From: Methanomassiliicoccaceae archaeon
Lineage (GTDB): Archaea > Thermoplasmatota > Thermoplasmata > Methanomassiliicoccales > Methanomethylophilaceae
Reading direction: 5' to 3'
Assembly: GCA_016284295.1 (NCBI GenBank)
Contig: JAEEOP010000013.1
Location: 1 to 42,727, forward strand
Length of the DNA: 42,727 bases
In this document: one piece after another, positions 7,981 through 16,084 of the stretch
Layout of the letters: every line of letters starts with the position of its first letter
Position numbering within the stretch: position 1 is the first letter of the stretch
Notes under the pieces: model-generated
Database searches by the model: none
What the model saw: only the letters and a program-made list of their open reading frames with translations
What the model was told of the DNA's origin: nothing
Position numbers and translations under genes: made by a program

Positions 7981-10900
7981 CTGCGTGAGAACACCCCCCT
8001 CTTGGATCCCATCCAAACAATGAGGATGAGGAGCAGGATACTGACACCGAAGATGAACCAGACTCCTAGCGGGATGCCGGACTTCTGGTCAACGGCGGTG
8101 TCTCCGGACACGGTCATCGAGGTTACCTCGACGTTCATATCCGAAGGAGTGACGGACTTTCCGCTAACGATGGTGTTTCCGTTTCCATCGGTCGCGGTGA
8201 CACTGATGCCTGCGGGCATGGACAGCGCACCGTCGGTCTTCATGACCTTGGCGTACACGACGTAGGAGGTCTTCGCAGGGATGATGAATGTGGATCCATT
8301 GTCCTTGATGAGGGCTCCGTTCTCGTTCATGAGCTTGACGGTGTATCCGCCTGTGATATTCACATTGATCGTGGCCTGGTTGGTCGCACCGTCGTTGATG
8401 AACGTCAGCGCGTACAGGTACTCGGATCCGGAGATCATGTCCTTGTTGTTGCACTCGGATGCGACCTTCATGGTGATGGGGGTCGTTCCGGGCACGTTTG
8501 TTCCGTCGATGATGTGGACGGTCTGAGATGTGGTTCCGTTGTAGTCGGAGACGATGAGGGTCATTCCGCTGGAAGCGATTCCGGTTCCCTCGGGCTGGTA
8601 GTTACCCTCGACGTCGACGGTCTCGGTGATGCCGGGGGCGACCTTGACCTGCACGGACTTCTTGAGGACCCATGCGGTTCCTGCGGTGACGGCGTACGTC
8701 TTCTCCGTGTCGGTGTTGTTGGTGATCGCCAGCTGGACCTTTCCGGTTCCGTTGTTGAAGTTGGCGGACAGGATGCGGGCCTCGAGGTCGTCATCGGTTC
8801 CGTCGACCGCACTGTCGTCGCTGACAACAGCGATGTTCACGATGCTTCCGGCCTTGAGACCGGTGGCGTCTGCGGATCCGGTGAATCCGTAGGTCTCTCC
8901 GTCGACAGTCTTGGTGAGGGTGACGGAGAACGTCGCTGCGGTCACATCCTCGGGGATATTGACCTTGAATGCTCCGCTGGAGACATCCGCGTTGACGATT
9001 GTGTCACCGTACTCCACACGGAGCTTGCCGTCTGCGACGACTCCGGTGTAACCGGTGATCTCCATGAGCTTGGCGGATGTGGTCATGTTGAGCGTGGGGA
9101 TCTCGGGGGATCCGAACTCCCTGTAGACCGTCGCGTACTTGACGCATCCGGTGCTGCCGTTGCTGCTCTCGACGGTGTACTCGCAATCGTACTCGAAGTA
9201 GTACGTCTCTCCGTCCTGGTAGTAGGACTTGTCACCCTTGACGGTGATCGTGTCGAGCTCGGCCTTGGTGATCTTGACACCGAAGACCTCGGTAGCATTG
9301 AGTCCGGAGAAGCTGGTCTGTCCGGGGTACAGGTAGACTGTTCCGCTGAAGTAGTATCCGGTGGATCCCTCGACCTTCGCGGTGTACTGTCCGGGAGCGA
9401 CGGAGACGGTCTGTCCCTTCGTTCCGGTGATCTTGTCTCCTCCTCCGTAGGGAGTGAGGGTGATGTCGTAGGGGAGCACGACGGATGCGGTTACCATGTT
9501 GGCTGCGGGGATCGTGACCGTCTTGGTGACGTTGGATGTTCCGTTGTCGATGGTCGCCTTCAGCGAGTCGTACTTGAATGCGGCGTTGTCGATCGCTCCG
9601 CCGTTGATCTTGACCTCGGCCGATGTGGCATCCCTGGGGATGACGAACTCAGTCTTTCCGGTGGCGTTGCTCATGCCGTAGACGTTGTAGACCCCGTTTC
9701 CGCTGTTGAACGAGAGTGTCTCGGGTGCGAAGGGGATGCTGACGTTGGACTTGCTGGTCTTGCTCGCATAGTTGTATGTGATCGTGACCTTCTTTCCGTC
9801 GACGAGGGACTTGCTGATGTCGCTCTTGTCGCCGGTGACGTTCACTTTATCGACGAGCACCTTGTTGCTGCTGTTGTAAGCATGCATGGTGTAGGTGCCT
9901 GCCATGAGGTAGACGGTGAACTTTCCGTCGGATGCGGCGGTGGTCCTGACATATCCTCCGTCGTCGTTGATGAAGTCGATGGTGGCTGCGGTGCCAACCG
10001 TTCCGGAGACCTTGTAGGCGTTTCCGGAGTTGATCTCGACGGTGCTGCCGGACTTGTAGGTCCCCATGTACACGGACCTTCCGTCGAATCCGTAGAAGGT
10101 GTAGAGGGATTCGGTTGCACCGATGGATATGGGGAGCCACTCCTGGGTTCCACCGTATGCGACGGTGCTGAAGGGTCCTCCGTAGACGGAGAACGTCACA
10201 GGCACATCGGGGATGCTGACCTGAGTAGCTTCGTATGCGGTGATGCTGACCGTCCTGTTGCTGGTGACGTTGAGGGACGTCGTGTTGAGCGCCCTGTATC
10301 CGCCGTAGACATCGACGGTGTATGTTCCGCTGGGGACGTAGACGACGGCCTTTCCGTCGGTGATCTCTGCCTCGTAGACGCTACCGTTGGACGAGTTGGT
10401 GGCCATGACGTAGCCGCTGGTCACGGACTGTCCGAAGTAGTCCACGACGGTCGCTGTGATCGTGTAGGACTTGGGCGAGACGGTGAGTCCGACGTTCTCT
10501 CCTGCGTACAGGCTGACGGTACCGGATGCGACTGCCGTTCCGGAATCGTCACGGAGCTCGTAGCTGTAGGATCCGGGTGTGATGAGGACGGACTTGCCCT
10601 GTGCATCCTTGGCGTCTGCGGACCTGACCTTGGCGAGGTCGGACTCGATGAAGATCTTGTTGCCGTTGTTCTCAAGGACGTACAAGTATCCATCCATGTC
10701 GATGCTGTTGCCGAGGACGATTACTCCCTCGAACTTGGCGGAGTCGATGACGACCTTGCTGCCGGTGATCTGTGTCTCCAGCTTGACGGAGCCGTTCTTG
10801 AAGACGACCATGTACTCAGAGTCGCTGGGGTAGATGGCGGAGTAGTTTCCGTTCGCATCGGTCTTCGTCTCGGAGTAGACGGTGTTGGTACCGTACTGAC

Positions 10901-13451
10901 TGTTGTAGGATAGGACCTGGACCGTGATTCCCTGGAGAGGCTCTCCGGCCTCGTTGACGACCTGGTTGGATGCGAGTCCGTTGTCGTATCCGACATACTT
11001 GAGCATGATCATGGAGGACAGGTAGTTGATGAGTCCTCCCTCGGTGAGCTGGAGCTCCCTTGCCTTCTCGTAGGACATGTACTCCCATCCGGAGTCCACG
11101 GTGGTGGCGTTGGATGCGGGGTTGTACCTGACATACCAGCTGGAGACCTCGTATCCTGCGAGTCCGTATCCAGGCATAGCCTTGACGGAACCGTCGCTGG
11201 TGGTGAGGGCGTAGAGGTACGAGAACGAGGAGGTGTATCCTGCCTCTGCGGGCGAGGGTCCGATGAGCGCCTTCCACAGGAAGGTGTCGTAGAGGGCGTC
11301 CGTCGCGTACGCGGGATAGTAGTTGGAATAATATGTGATGTATGAGTAGTAATCGGTGGCCGCTCCGTAGCTGTCGGTGTTGTGTCCGGCGAAGTATGCT
11401 ATGGTGGCCAGGGATGTTCCGTCGCCGTAGATCAGGGGGACCATGGATCCGTCCACAAGGTAGTATCCGATGTCCTGGTCGGCCTTGTCGCACACGGACT
11501 CGTATGTGTCCATGATGGCAGAGGTTCCCATTGCGGATGTGATGGCCTCGACGGATGCGAGGTACATCGCATTCTCGTCGGAGACGTTGGTTCCGATGCT
11601 TCCGTATGTGTCGGGGTCTGCGAGGACCACGGTCTTAGCGGTCGCAGGGTCCTTGATGAAGCTGTTGACGGTTCCGAAGACGTTCGCGTATCCGGTGAAG
11701 CTGGCGCTGAAGTCGGTGTTGGGGTTGGCCGCCATGACACGCACGATCTGCGCTGCGGTGGCACCTGCGCTTCCTTCCGCCAGATAGATCTGGGCGGCTG
11801 CGGACGCACCGTCTCCGTACATGTCGTTGACGGTGTTGAATCCGAGTGCCTGGATATCGGTCGCATTGTCGATCCAGGAGACGACTGCCTTGCTCTTGTC
11901 GCCGGTCTCGGTAAGGTCGTCGTAGATCTGGGTGACCGGGTATGCGTCGCCGGTCTCGATTGTGTATGTGGTGTTTCCGTATGCGAAGTATCCGTATGTC
12001 TCGTTGGAGGAGATACCGGCGTCGACCGCGTAGACGAATCCGGGGACGGCGACGAGGAACACCGCGACGAGGAGTGTGATGAAGGGCACGGGCTTGATGA
12101 TCTTCCTGAAGATTCCGGGGAATCCGGCTCCCTTCATGTTGGCGAAGTATGCCTTGAGGTCGACCTTCCTGAGGACTCCGACGATGACCGCCGCGGATGC
12201 GAAGGCGTAGATGGGTCCGATGACGACTGCCGCTCCGACAGAGGACCAGGAGAAGATCCAGAGGACCAAGAGCCACATGGTGATGAACAGCTGCGTGTGG
12301 GAGCGGTCCTTCCTGGCGTACTTGTAGAACTCGTAGAGTCCAAGCGCGAAAGGCATCCACATGAGGAGCCATCCGTAGTAGGAGGACATCTTGGAGATGG
12401 AGATTCCGACGTTCGCGAGCTCATCCATGATGGGGTTGAAGAACGTGGAGTTTCCGAAGATGAGTGCTGTGCAGAGCTGGGGTGCGACGAAGTATAGCAC
12501 GACTGCGATGACAGCGAACGCGATGATGAGTCCGGGCACGACGAAGATCCAGGGCTTGCTCTGGAGGGCCTTGAAGATGAATCCGAAGACTATCGCGATG
12601 ACAGTGATGAGAACAGGTCCGGAGAAAACCGCATCCCAGAGGTTTGCAGGAATGTAATAGATTGCCGCGATCGCGACTCCGATCAGCATGACCAGGGAGT
12701 ACGAGTAGAGCGTGACGCTGAAGTCCTTGGAGTTGAAACGGTCGATCAGCATCTGGATGACCATCGTGATGATGATCATGACCAGGAGTGCGCGGAATCC
12801 GTTCCAGGTCAGCGCGATGAGCGCGAGCAGAAGTCCTGCGACAATGACCTCCTTCTTTGCGAGAACGCCCTCGCCGACCTTCTTGGCCAGCTTGATGAGT
12901 GCGAAGAAGAAGAAAGCCACCAGGAATGCAGCAAAGCCGTATTCTGTTCCGTTGGAGAGGACGGTTGCGCTGATGGGCAACGCCATGAAGCCGTAGATGA
13001 ATGCGGCGAGGAGTCCGACCTTGTAGTCCCTGAGCTCCTTTCCGATGAGGAAGACAGGAATAACGGTCAAGGCTCCGAAGATGGGTGCCAACACAGCCAG
13101 GGCGGTGGATGCGGAAGTCACCGATCCGAGACCAGCCGCGATGAAATCATAGAGCGGCGGGTTAACATTGAGTCCCCCGACAGGGTAATTGAGAGCCATA
13201 TCGCTTCCGAGGACATAGCTTCCGTTGAGTATGCTTTCGACTACGTGCAGATGATATTGTGCTGCCGAACCCCCAGACAACGCGAAACCGCTGTCTGCGG
13301 AAACGCCGTAAGCGAACACGGTCCTCAACAAAATCGCAAGAACCGCGATCAAGCAAACGACAAGAGCACAGTGGTTCTGCAACCACCCTTTACCGCTTTC
13401 GCGGCCTACCCCTTCAGAAGGGGCGGTTGACTCTTTTCCGAATTTGCGCAT
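7977..13451 (-). CDS. STT3/AglB-like oligosaccharyltransferase homologue with giant ectodomain
   Basis: Predicted 1824 aa. Residues ~25-475 hold about a dozen membrane helices arranged as in STT3/AglB, the enzyme that transfers lipid-linked glycans to Asn-X-Ser/Thr. An extracellular region with the AglB-type motif block follows (SWIDNA, 525-530). Then come ~900 residues of beta-sandwich repeats, including carboxypeptidase-regulatory-like units (such as EAGEPLQGITVQVLS). The C-terminal anchor and basic tail read GVWFIFGVSILLLILIVWMGSKRG. Key motifs deviate: DPYYH-type is AAQYH (63-67) and WWDYG is WIDNA (526-530), so catalytic competence is uncertain. A conserved acidic residue (IMDEL, 341-345) remains. 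The ATG at 13451 has GGAG 9 nt upstream. An in-frame ATG at 13496, about 26 bp from the TATA box, is an alternative leaderless start. The open frame further upstream runs into pyrF and is not real. Confidence 0.8.
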   Translation of the reverse strand: MRKFGKESTAPSEGVGRESGKGWLQNHCALVVCLIAVLAILLRTVFAYGVSADSGFALSGGSAAQYHLHVVESILNGSYVLGSDMALNYPVGGLNVNPPLYDFIAAGLGSVTSASTALAVLAPIFGALTVIPVFLIGKELRDYKVGLLAAFIYGFMALPISATVLSNGTEYGFAAFLVAFFFFALIKLAKKVGEGVLAKKEVIVAGLLLALIALTWNGFRALLVMIIITMVIQMLIDRFNSKDFSVTLYSYSLVMLIGVAIAAIYYIPANLWDAVFSGPVLITVIAIVFGFIFKALQSKPWIFVVPGLIIAFAVIAVVLYFVAPQLCTALIFGNSTFFNPIMDELANVGISISKMSSYYGWLLMWMPFALGLYEFYKYARKDRSHTQLFITMWLLVLWIFSWSSVGAAVVIGPIYAFASAAVIVGVLRKVDLKAYFANMKGAGFPGIFRKIIKPVPFITLLVAVFLVAVPGFVYAVDAGISSNETYGYFAYGNTTYTIETGDAYPVTQIYDDLTETGDKSKAVVSWIDNATDIQALGFNTVNDMYGDGASAAAQIYLAEGSAGATAAQIVRVMAANPNTDFSASFTGYANVFGTVNSFIKDPATAKTVVLADPDTYGSIGTNVSDENAMYLASVEAITSAMGTSAIMDTYESVCDKADQDIGYYLVDGSMVPLIYGDGTSLATIAYFAGHNTDSYGAATDYYSYITYYSNYYPAYATDALYDTFLWKALIGPSPAEAGYTSSFSYLYALTTSDGSVKAMPGYGLAGYEVSSWYVRYNPASNATTVDSGWEYMSYEKARELQLTEGGLINYLSSMIMLKYVGYDNGLASNQVVNEAGEPLQGITVQVLSYNSQYGTNTVYSETKTDANGNYSAIYPSDSEYMVVFKNGSVKLETQITGSKVVIDSAKFEGVIVLGNSIDMDGYLYVLENNGNKIFIESDLAKVRSADAKDAQGKSVLITPGSYSYELRDDSGTAVASGTVSLYAGENVGLTVSPKSYTITATVVDYFGQSVTSGYVMATNSSNGSVYEAEITDGKAVVYVPSGTYTVDVYGGYRALNTTSLNVTSNRTVSITAYEATQVSIPDVPVTFSVYGGPFSTVAYGGTQEWLPISIGATESLYTFYGFDGRSVYMGTYKSGSTVEINSGNAYKVSGTVGTAATIDFINDDGGYVRTTAASDGKFTVYLMAGTYTMHAYNSSNKVLVDKVNVTGDKSDISKSLVDGKKVTITYNYASKTSKSNVSIPFAPETLSFNSGNGVYNVYGMSNATGKTEFVIPRDATSAEVKINGGAIDNAAFKYDSLKATIDNGTSNVTKTVTIPAANMVTASVVLPYDITLTPYGGGDKITGTKGQTVSVAPGQYTAKVEGSTGYYFSGTVYLYPGQTSFSGLNATEVFGVKITKAELDTITVKGDKSYYQDGETYYFEYDCEYTVESSNGSTGCVKYATVYREFGSPEIPTLNMTTSAKLMEITGYTGVVADGKLRVEYGDTIVNADVSSGAFKVNIPEDVTAATFSVTLTKTVDGETYGFTGSADATGLKAGSIVNIAVVSDDSAVDGTDDDLEARILSANFNNGTGKVQLAITNNTDTEKTYAVTAGTAWVLKKSVQVKVAPGITETVDVEGNYQPEGTGIASSGMTLIVSDYNGTTSQTVHIIDGTNVPGTTPITMKVASECNNKDMISGSEYLYALTFINDGATNQATINVNITGGYTVKLMNENGALIKDNGSTFIIPAKTSYVVYAKVMKTDGALSMPAGISVTATDGNGNTIVSGKSVTPSDMNVEVTSMTVSGDTAVDQKSGIPLGVWFIFGVSILLLILIVWMGSKRGVFSRR

Positions 13452-13516
13452 TCTATAAGTCTCCGTCTTATGAATGGCGTTGATACTCGGTCGCATATTA
13501 AAACGTTTATGCGGGT

Positions 13517-13530
13517 AATTTATAATAATA
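13517..13530 (-). promoter_or_regulatory. Predicted TATA box of the STT3-like operon
   Basis: The minus strand reads TATTATTATAAATT between pyrF's end and the STT3-like gene. Its TATAAATT core centre lies about 26 bp before the ATG at 13496 and about 70 bp before the preferred ATG at 13451. Transcription is thus expected to begin near 13495. Confidence 0.55.
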
Positions 13531-13548
13531 ATAAGAAAGCGACGGACA

Positions 13549-14193
13549 TCAGAGGACGGTCCTGATGTCGTCGGCGAACGATTGGGCCGCTGACCGGGGG
13601 TCAGCGGAGCCATATATGGCGCGTCCGACGATGGCGTAGGTCGCTCCTGCCCTTATGGCATCGAACGCCTTTCCGCCCTGCACTCCTACTCCGGGGGACA
13701 GGATCTTGAGGTCGCCGATGATCCTGCGGATGTCCGCGATCCTCTCGGGACGGGTGGCGGGGGCGATGAATCCCTTGACGCCGCACTCCACGCCCAACCT
13801 GGCCATCTCCTCGGCGTGCTTGGCAGTGAACATCTTACCTCCAGGGTGGCTCATCTCTGTGACGGCATAGATCTCCGCATCGCCTGCGGCCTCCACGGCC
13901 GCTTTCAGGGAATCGTCGCCGGTGAACGCGTGGACGATGACGGCCGATGCCCCTCTGGACACGGCGTTCTCGACGATGAGCCTGGCGGTGTTGGGGATGT
14001 CCGCGACCTTGAAGTCGCAGATGACGTCGGTCATCTCGGACAGCTTCGTGATCATCTGGGGGCCTTCGGACAGGACCAGGGGCCAGTTTATCTTTATGGC
14101 GTCCACTATGTCGCCCACGGATTCGGCCACTGCAAGTGCCTTCTTTCCGTCAGTCTCGTCAAGGGCCAGTACCAGTCTGCTGTCCATCTTCAT
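13549..14193 (-). CDS. pyrF: Orotidine 5'-phosphate decarboxylase
   Basis: OMP decarboxylase, 214 aa, makes UMP in pyrimidine synthesis. The N-terminal strand RLVLALDETD and KIN (Lys34) precede the catalytic DxKxxD array in DFKVADI (Asp60, Lys62, Asp65). The phosphate-gripping LSPGVGVQGG and IVGRAIYGS loops follow. It is a typical short archaeal TIM barrel. The start (MKMDS) is 28 bp from a TATA box shared with the divergent radical SAM gene, predicting a leaderless message. Confidence 0.97.
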   Translation of the reverse strand: MKMDSRLVLALDETDGKKALAVAESVGDIVDAIKINWPLVLSEGPQMITKLSEMTDVICDFKVADIPNTARLIVENAVSRGASAVIVHAFTGDDSLKAAVEAAGDAEIYAVTEMSHPGGKMFTAKHAEEMARLGVECGVKGFIAPATRPERIADIRRIIGDLKILSPGVGVQGGKAFDAIRAGATYAIVGRAIYGSADPRSAAQSFADDIRTVL

Positions 14194-14216
14194 GCTAGGC
14201 CTATCCCCGACAGGGA

Positions 14217-14225
14217 TTATAAACC
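14217..14225. promoter_or_regulatory. Shared, nearly symmetric TATA box for pyrF and the radical SAM gene
   Basis: The element ATTATAAAC (plus) reads GTTTATAAT on the minus strand. Its centre (about 14221) is ~28 bp from the pyrF ATG and ~26 bp from the radical SAM ATG. The whole intergenic gap is only 53 bp, so there is no room for two independent promoters. Both genes should be leaderless. Confidence 0.6.
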
Positions 14226-14246
14226 ATCGTCCCGTATGCCCCAGGC

Positions 14247-15296
14247 ATGCTCAGGAAGATGGAGTGCGATTCCGCCTGCAACGGCCATGTGGCCGTAGGG
14301 TGCGAGCACTGTATGAACGGGTCCAAGATGGTCCTGCTGGTCACTGGACAATGCAAATGGAACTGCTTCTACTGCCCCGTCTCCCTGGAGAAGAAGGGGC
14401 TCGACGTCATATATGCCAACGAGGCGAAAGTGACCACCGATGAGGAGATCATCGCCGAGGCGGAATCCATCGATGCCACCGGCACCGGGATCACCGGAGG
14501 AGACCCCCTCCTGGTAATGGACCGCACGGTCCACATGATCGAGCTCCTGAAGGGAAGGTTCGGGAAGGAGCACCACATCCACCTGTACACCGCCACCCTG
14601 GACCCCGAGAAGGTCGCCAGGCTGGAGGCAGCAGGGTTGGATGAGATACGCTTCCACCCGCCAGTCTCAATGTGGACACGCATGTCCGAAACGAAACTGA
14701 AGGAGATAGTCAATTCCACGGAGATGGACGTCGGCATAGAGGTCCCTTCTATCCCCGGCATGGAGGATGAGCTGTCCGAGCTCGTCCAGTACGCTGATTC
14801 CGTCGGAATCGACTTCATCAACCTCAACGAGCTGGAGTTCTCGGAGAGCAACTGGGGCATGATGGCGGAGCATAATTTCGAGGTCAAGGACGACATTTCA
14901 TCCGCCGTGCTCGGCGCCCATGAGACCGCGATAGCGGTCATGAAGAGGAACCGCAAGGCCAACATCCACCTCTGCTCGTCAGCATTCAAGGACGGGGTCC
15001 AACTCAGGAAGAGGTTGATCCGCCGTGCGGAGCACATCTGCACGGACTATCAGGCGATCACCGACGACGGCACCCTCGTGAGGGGATACGTGTACTCCGA
15101 CGATCTCGATGCGGTGGTCGAAAAGCTCCGCGAACTAGATGTTCCAGATGAACTATTTTCGGTGCTCGAGAACAAGGTCGAGGTGGCCCCCTGGGTGCTC
15201 GAGGACATAGCCGACGACCTCGGTTACAAGTGCTACATATCCGAGCAGTACCCCACGGCGGACGGTCTCGAAGTGGAGCGCACGCCTCTGAATTGA
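14247..15296 (+). CDS. Radical SAM protein, uncharacterised archaeal family
   Basis: A 349-aa radical SAM protein of the archaeal group related to pyruvate formate-lyase activases (COG2108-like from memory). The cluster-binding motif is CKWNCFYC (Cys36, Cys40, Cys43), followed by a GGDPLL glycine motif. The N-terminus carries four more cysteines, CDSAC (7, 11) and CEHC (19, 22), which may bind a second cluster or zinc. The remainder is a partial TIM barrel (EVPSIPGMEDEL, DFINLNELEFSE). The reaction is unknown. The ATG at 14247 is set by its 26-bp distance from the TATA box; the out-of-frame ATG at 14236 is not used. Confidence 0.85.
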   Translation: MLRKMECDSACNGHVAVGCEHCMNGSKMVLLVTGQCKWNCFYCPVSLEKKGLDVIYANEAKVTTDEEIIAEAESIDATGTGITGGDPLLVMDRTVHMIELLKGRFGKEHHIHLYTATLDPEKVARLEAAGLDEIRFHPPVSMWTRMSETKLKEIVNSTEMDVGIEVPSIPGMEDELSELVQYADSVGIDFINLNELEFSESNWGMMAEHNFEVKDDISSAVLGAHETAIAVMKRNRKANIHLCSSAFKDGVQLRKRLIRRAEHICTDYQAITDDGTLVRGYVYSDDLDAVVEKLRELDVPDELFSVLENKVEVAPWVLEDIADDLGYKCYISEQYPTADGLEVERTPLN

Positions 15297-15339
15297 ACCA
15301 AGAATTAAGTGGTTTGAAGGTAAGAGGTTTGTTGAATTC

Positions 15340-15372
15340 CCGTCGGGCGATCGGCAGATCGTAGGGGGACGG
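15340..15372. terminator. Hairpin between convergent radical SAM and nusA genes
   Basis: In the 76-bp gap, outer arms CCGTC/GACGG and inner arms CGATC/GATCG (loop GGCA) form an interrupted hairpin that ends exactly at the nusA stop codon. A transcription-stop role is inferred from position. Confidence 0.35.
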
Positions 15373-15801
15373 TCAGTCTACGCTAAGGCTCTGGATCTCG
15401 TGATGCCTGTTCACGATGTCCCTGGCTATGCGCAGATTCTTTCCGGCCTTGCCAATCGCACGGCCCTTGAGTTTGGGATCCACGGTGACTGTTGCGTGAG
15501 TTATGTTTCCGCGCTGCTCGATAACGACCTTCTGAGGACCGTATATGTGGAACACATTCATGACGAACTGCTCCGGATCATCGGAATACTCCACGACCTG
15601 GATGTTCTTGCCGGTCTTATCCTTCAGCTTGATCACATGCTCTCCTTTCTTTCCGACAGCGATGTTACCCTGTCCTTTCTCAACGACGAACACGAGTTTG
15701 TCCTCGGTGTCCATGCAGTCGATGGCGTTGGCCTTGGTGATCTGCTCGAAAAGAGCGATGTACCTGAGCGTATCCTCGGTAAGTACGATATCAGCGGACA
15801 T
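15373..15801 (-). CDS. nusA: Archaeal NusA-like KH-domain transcription factor
   Basis: A 142-aa protein with two KH RNA-binding domains and no S1 or N-terminal RNAP-binding domain, the usual archaeal NusA layout. KH motifs are visible as NIAVGKKGEHVIKL and GRAIGKAGKNLRIA. It is thought to work in transcription elongation or termination. It lies 4 bp after rpl30e at the end of the rpo cluster. In many archaea rps12, rps7 and elongation-factor genes follow; here the cluster ends and a plus-strand gene begins. Confidence 0.93.
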   Translation of the reverse strand: MSADIVLTEDTLRYIALFEQITKANAIDCMDTEDKLVFVVEKGQGNIAVGKKGEHVIKLKDKTGKNIQVVEYSDDPEQFVMNVFHIYGPQKVVIEQRGNITHATVTVDPKLKGRAIGKAGKNLRIARDIVNRHHEIQSLSVD

Positions 15802-15805
15802 GGTC

Positions 15806-16084
15806 TCACAGCGTTAAGATGTTGGAGCTACCTTTGTCGATAATAGCAAGGGCAGAGACTGAGAATGGTTTTCCGCAAAGAGCACCGAGCTCCATGTTGT
15901 TACCTTCGTAGATGCGGACCTTTACGTTCGCATCCTTCAGCTCCTGGCAAGGGCAGTTCCTCGCGAGGATGATCATCTGCGCCTCTCCGGCCTTTACTGC
16001 TTTCATTGTCTGATCGAGTCCGAACTGCACCTTTCCGGTGGTGATAGCGGACTTCAAAGCTCTGCTTATGTCTACTTCGCTCAT
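15806..16084 (-). CDS. rpl30e: 50S ribosomal protein L30e
   Basis: A 92-aa member of the L7Ae/L30e fold that binds kink-turn-like RNA in the large subunit. Typical segments are [18 protein letters not shown] at the start and [10 protein letters not shown] in the middle, and Cys residues occupy the usual places. Its ATG overlaps the rpoA'' stop in an ATGA junction. The placement between RNAP A'' and NusA is the conserved archaeal order. Confidence 0.94.
   Translation of the reverse strand: MSEVDISRALKSAITTGKVQFGLDQTMKAVKAGEAQMIILARNCPCQELKDANVKVRIYEGNNMELGALCGKPFSVSALAIIDKGSSNILTL

Noticed and set aside
8514-10913. 799-codon plus-strand open frame antisense to the STT3-like gene
   Set aside because: It has no recognisable domain, is very rich in Asp, Gly, Val and Leu as expected of an antisense shadow in GC-rich DNA, and the opposite strand has clear family motifs.
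13452-13613. Upstream extension of the STT3-like gene into pyrF
   Set aside because: It lacks a ribosome binding site, overlaps pyrF coding sequence and crosses the predicted TATA box. Only the ATG at 13496 remains a plausible alternative.
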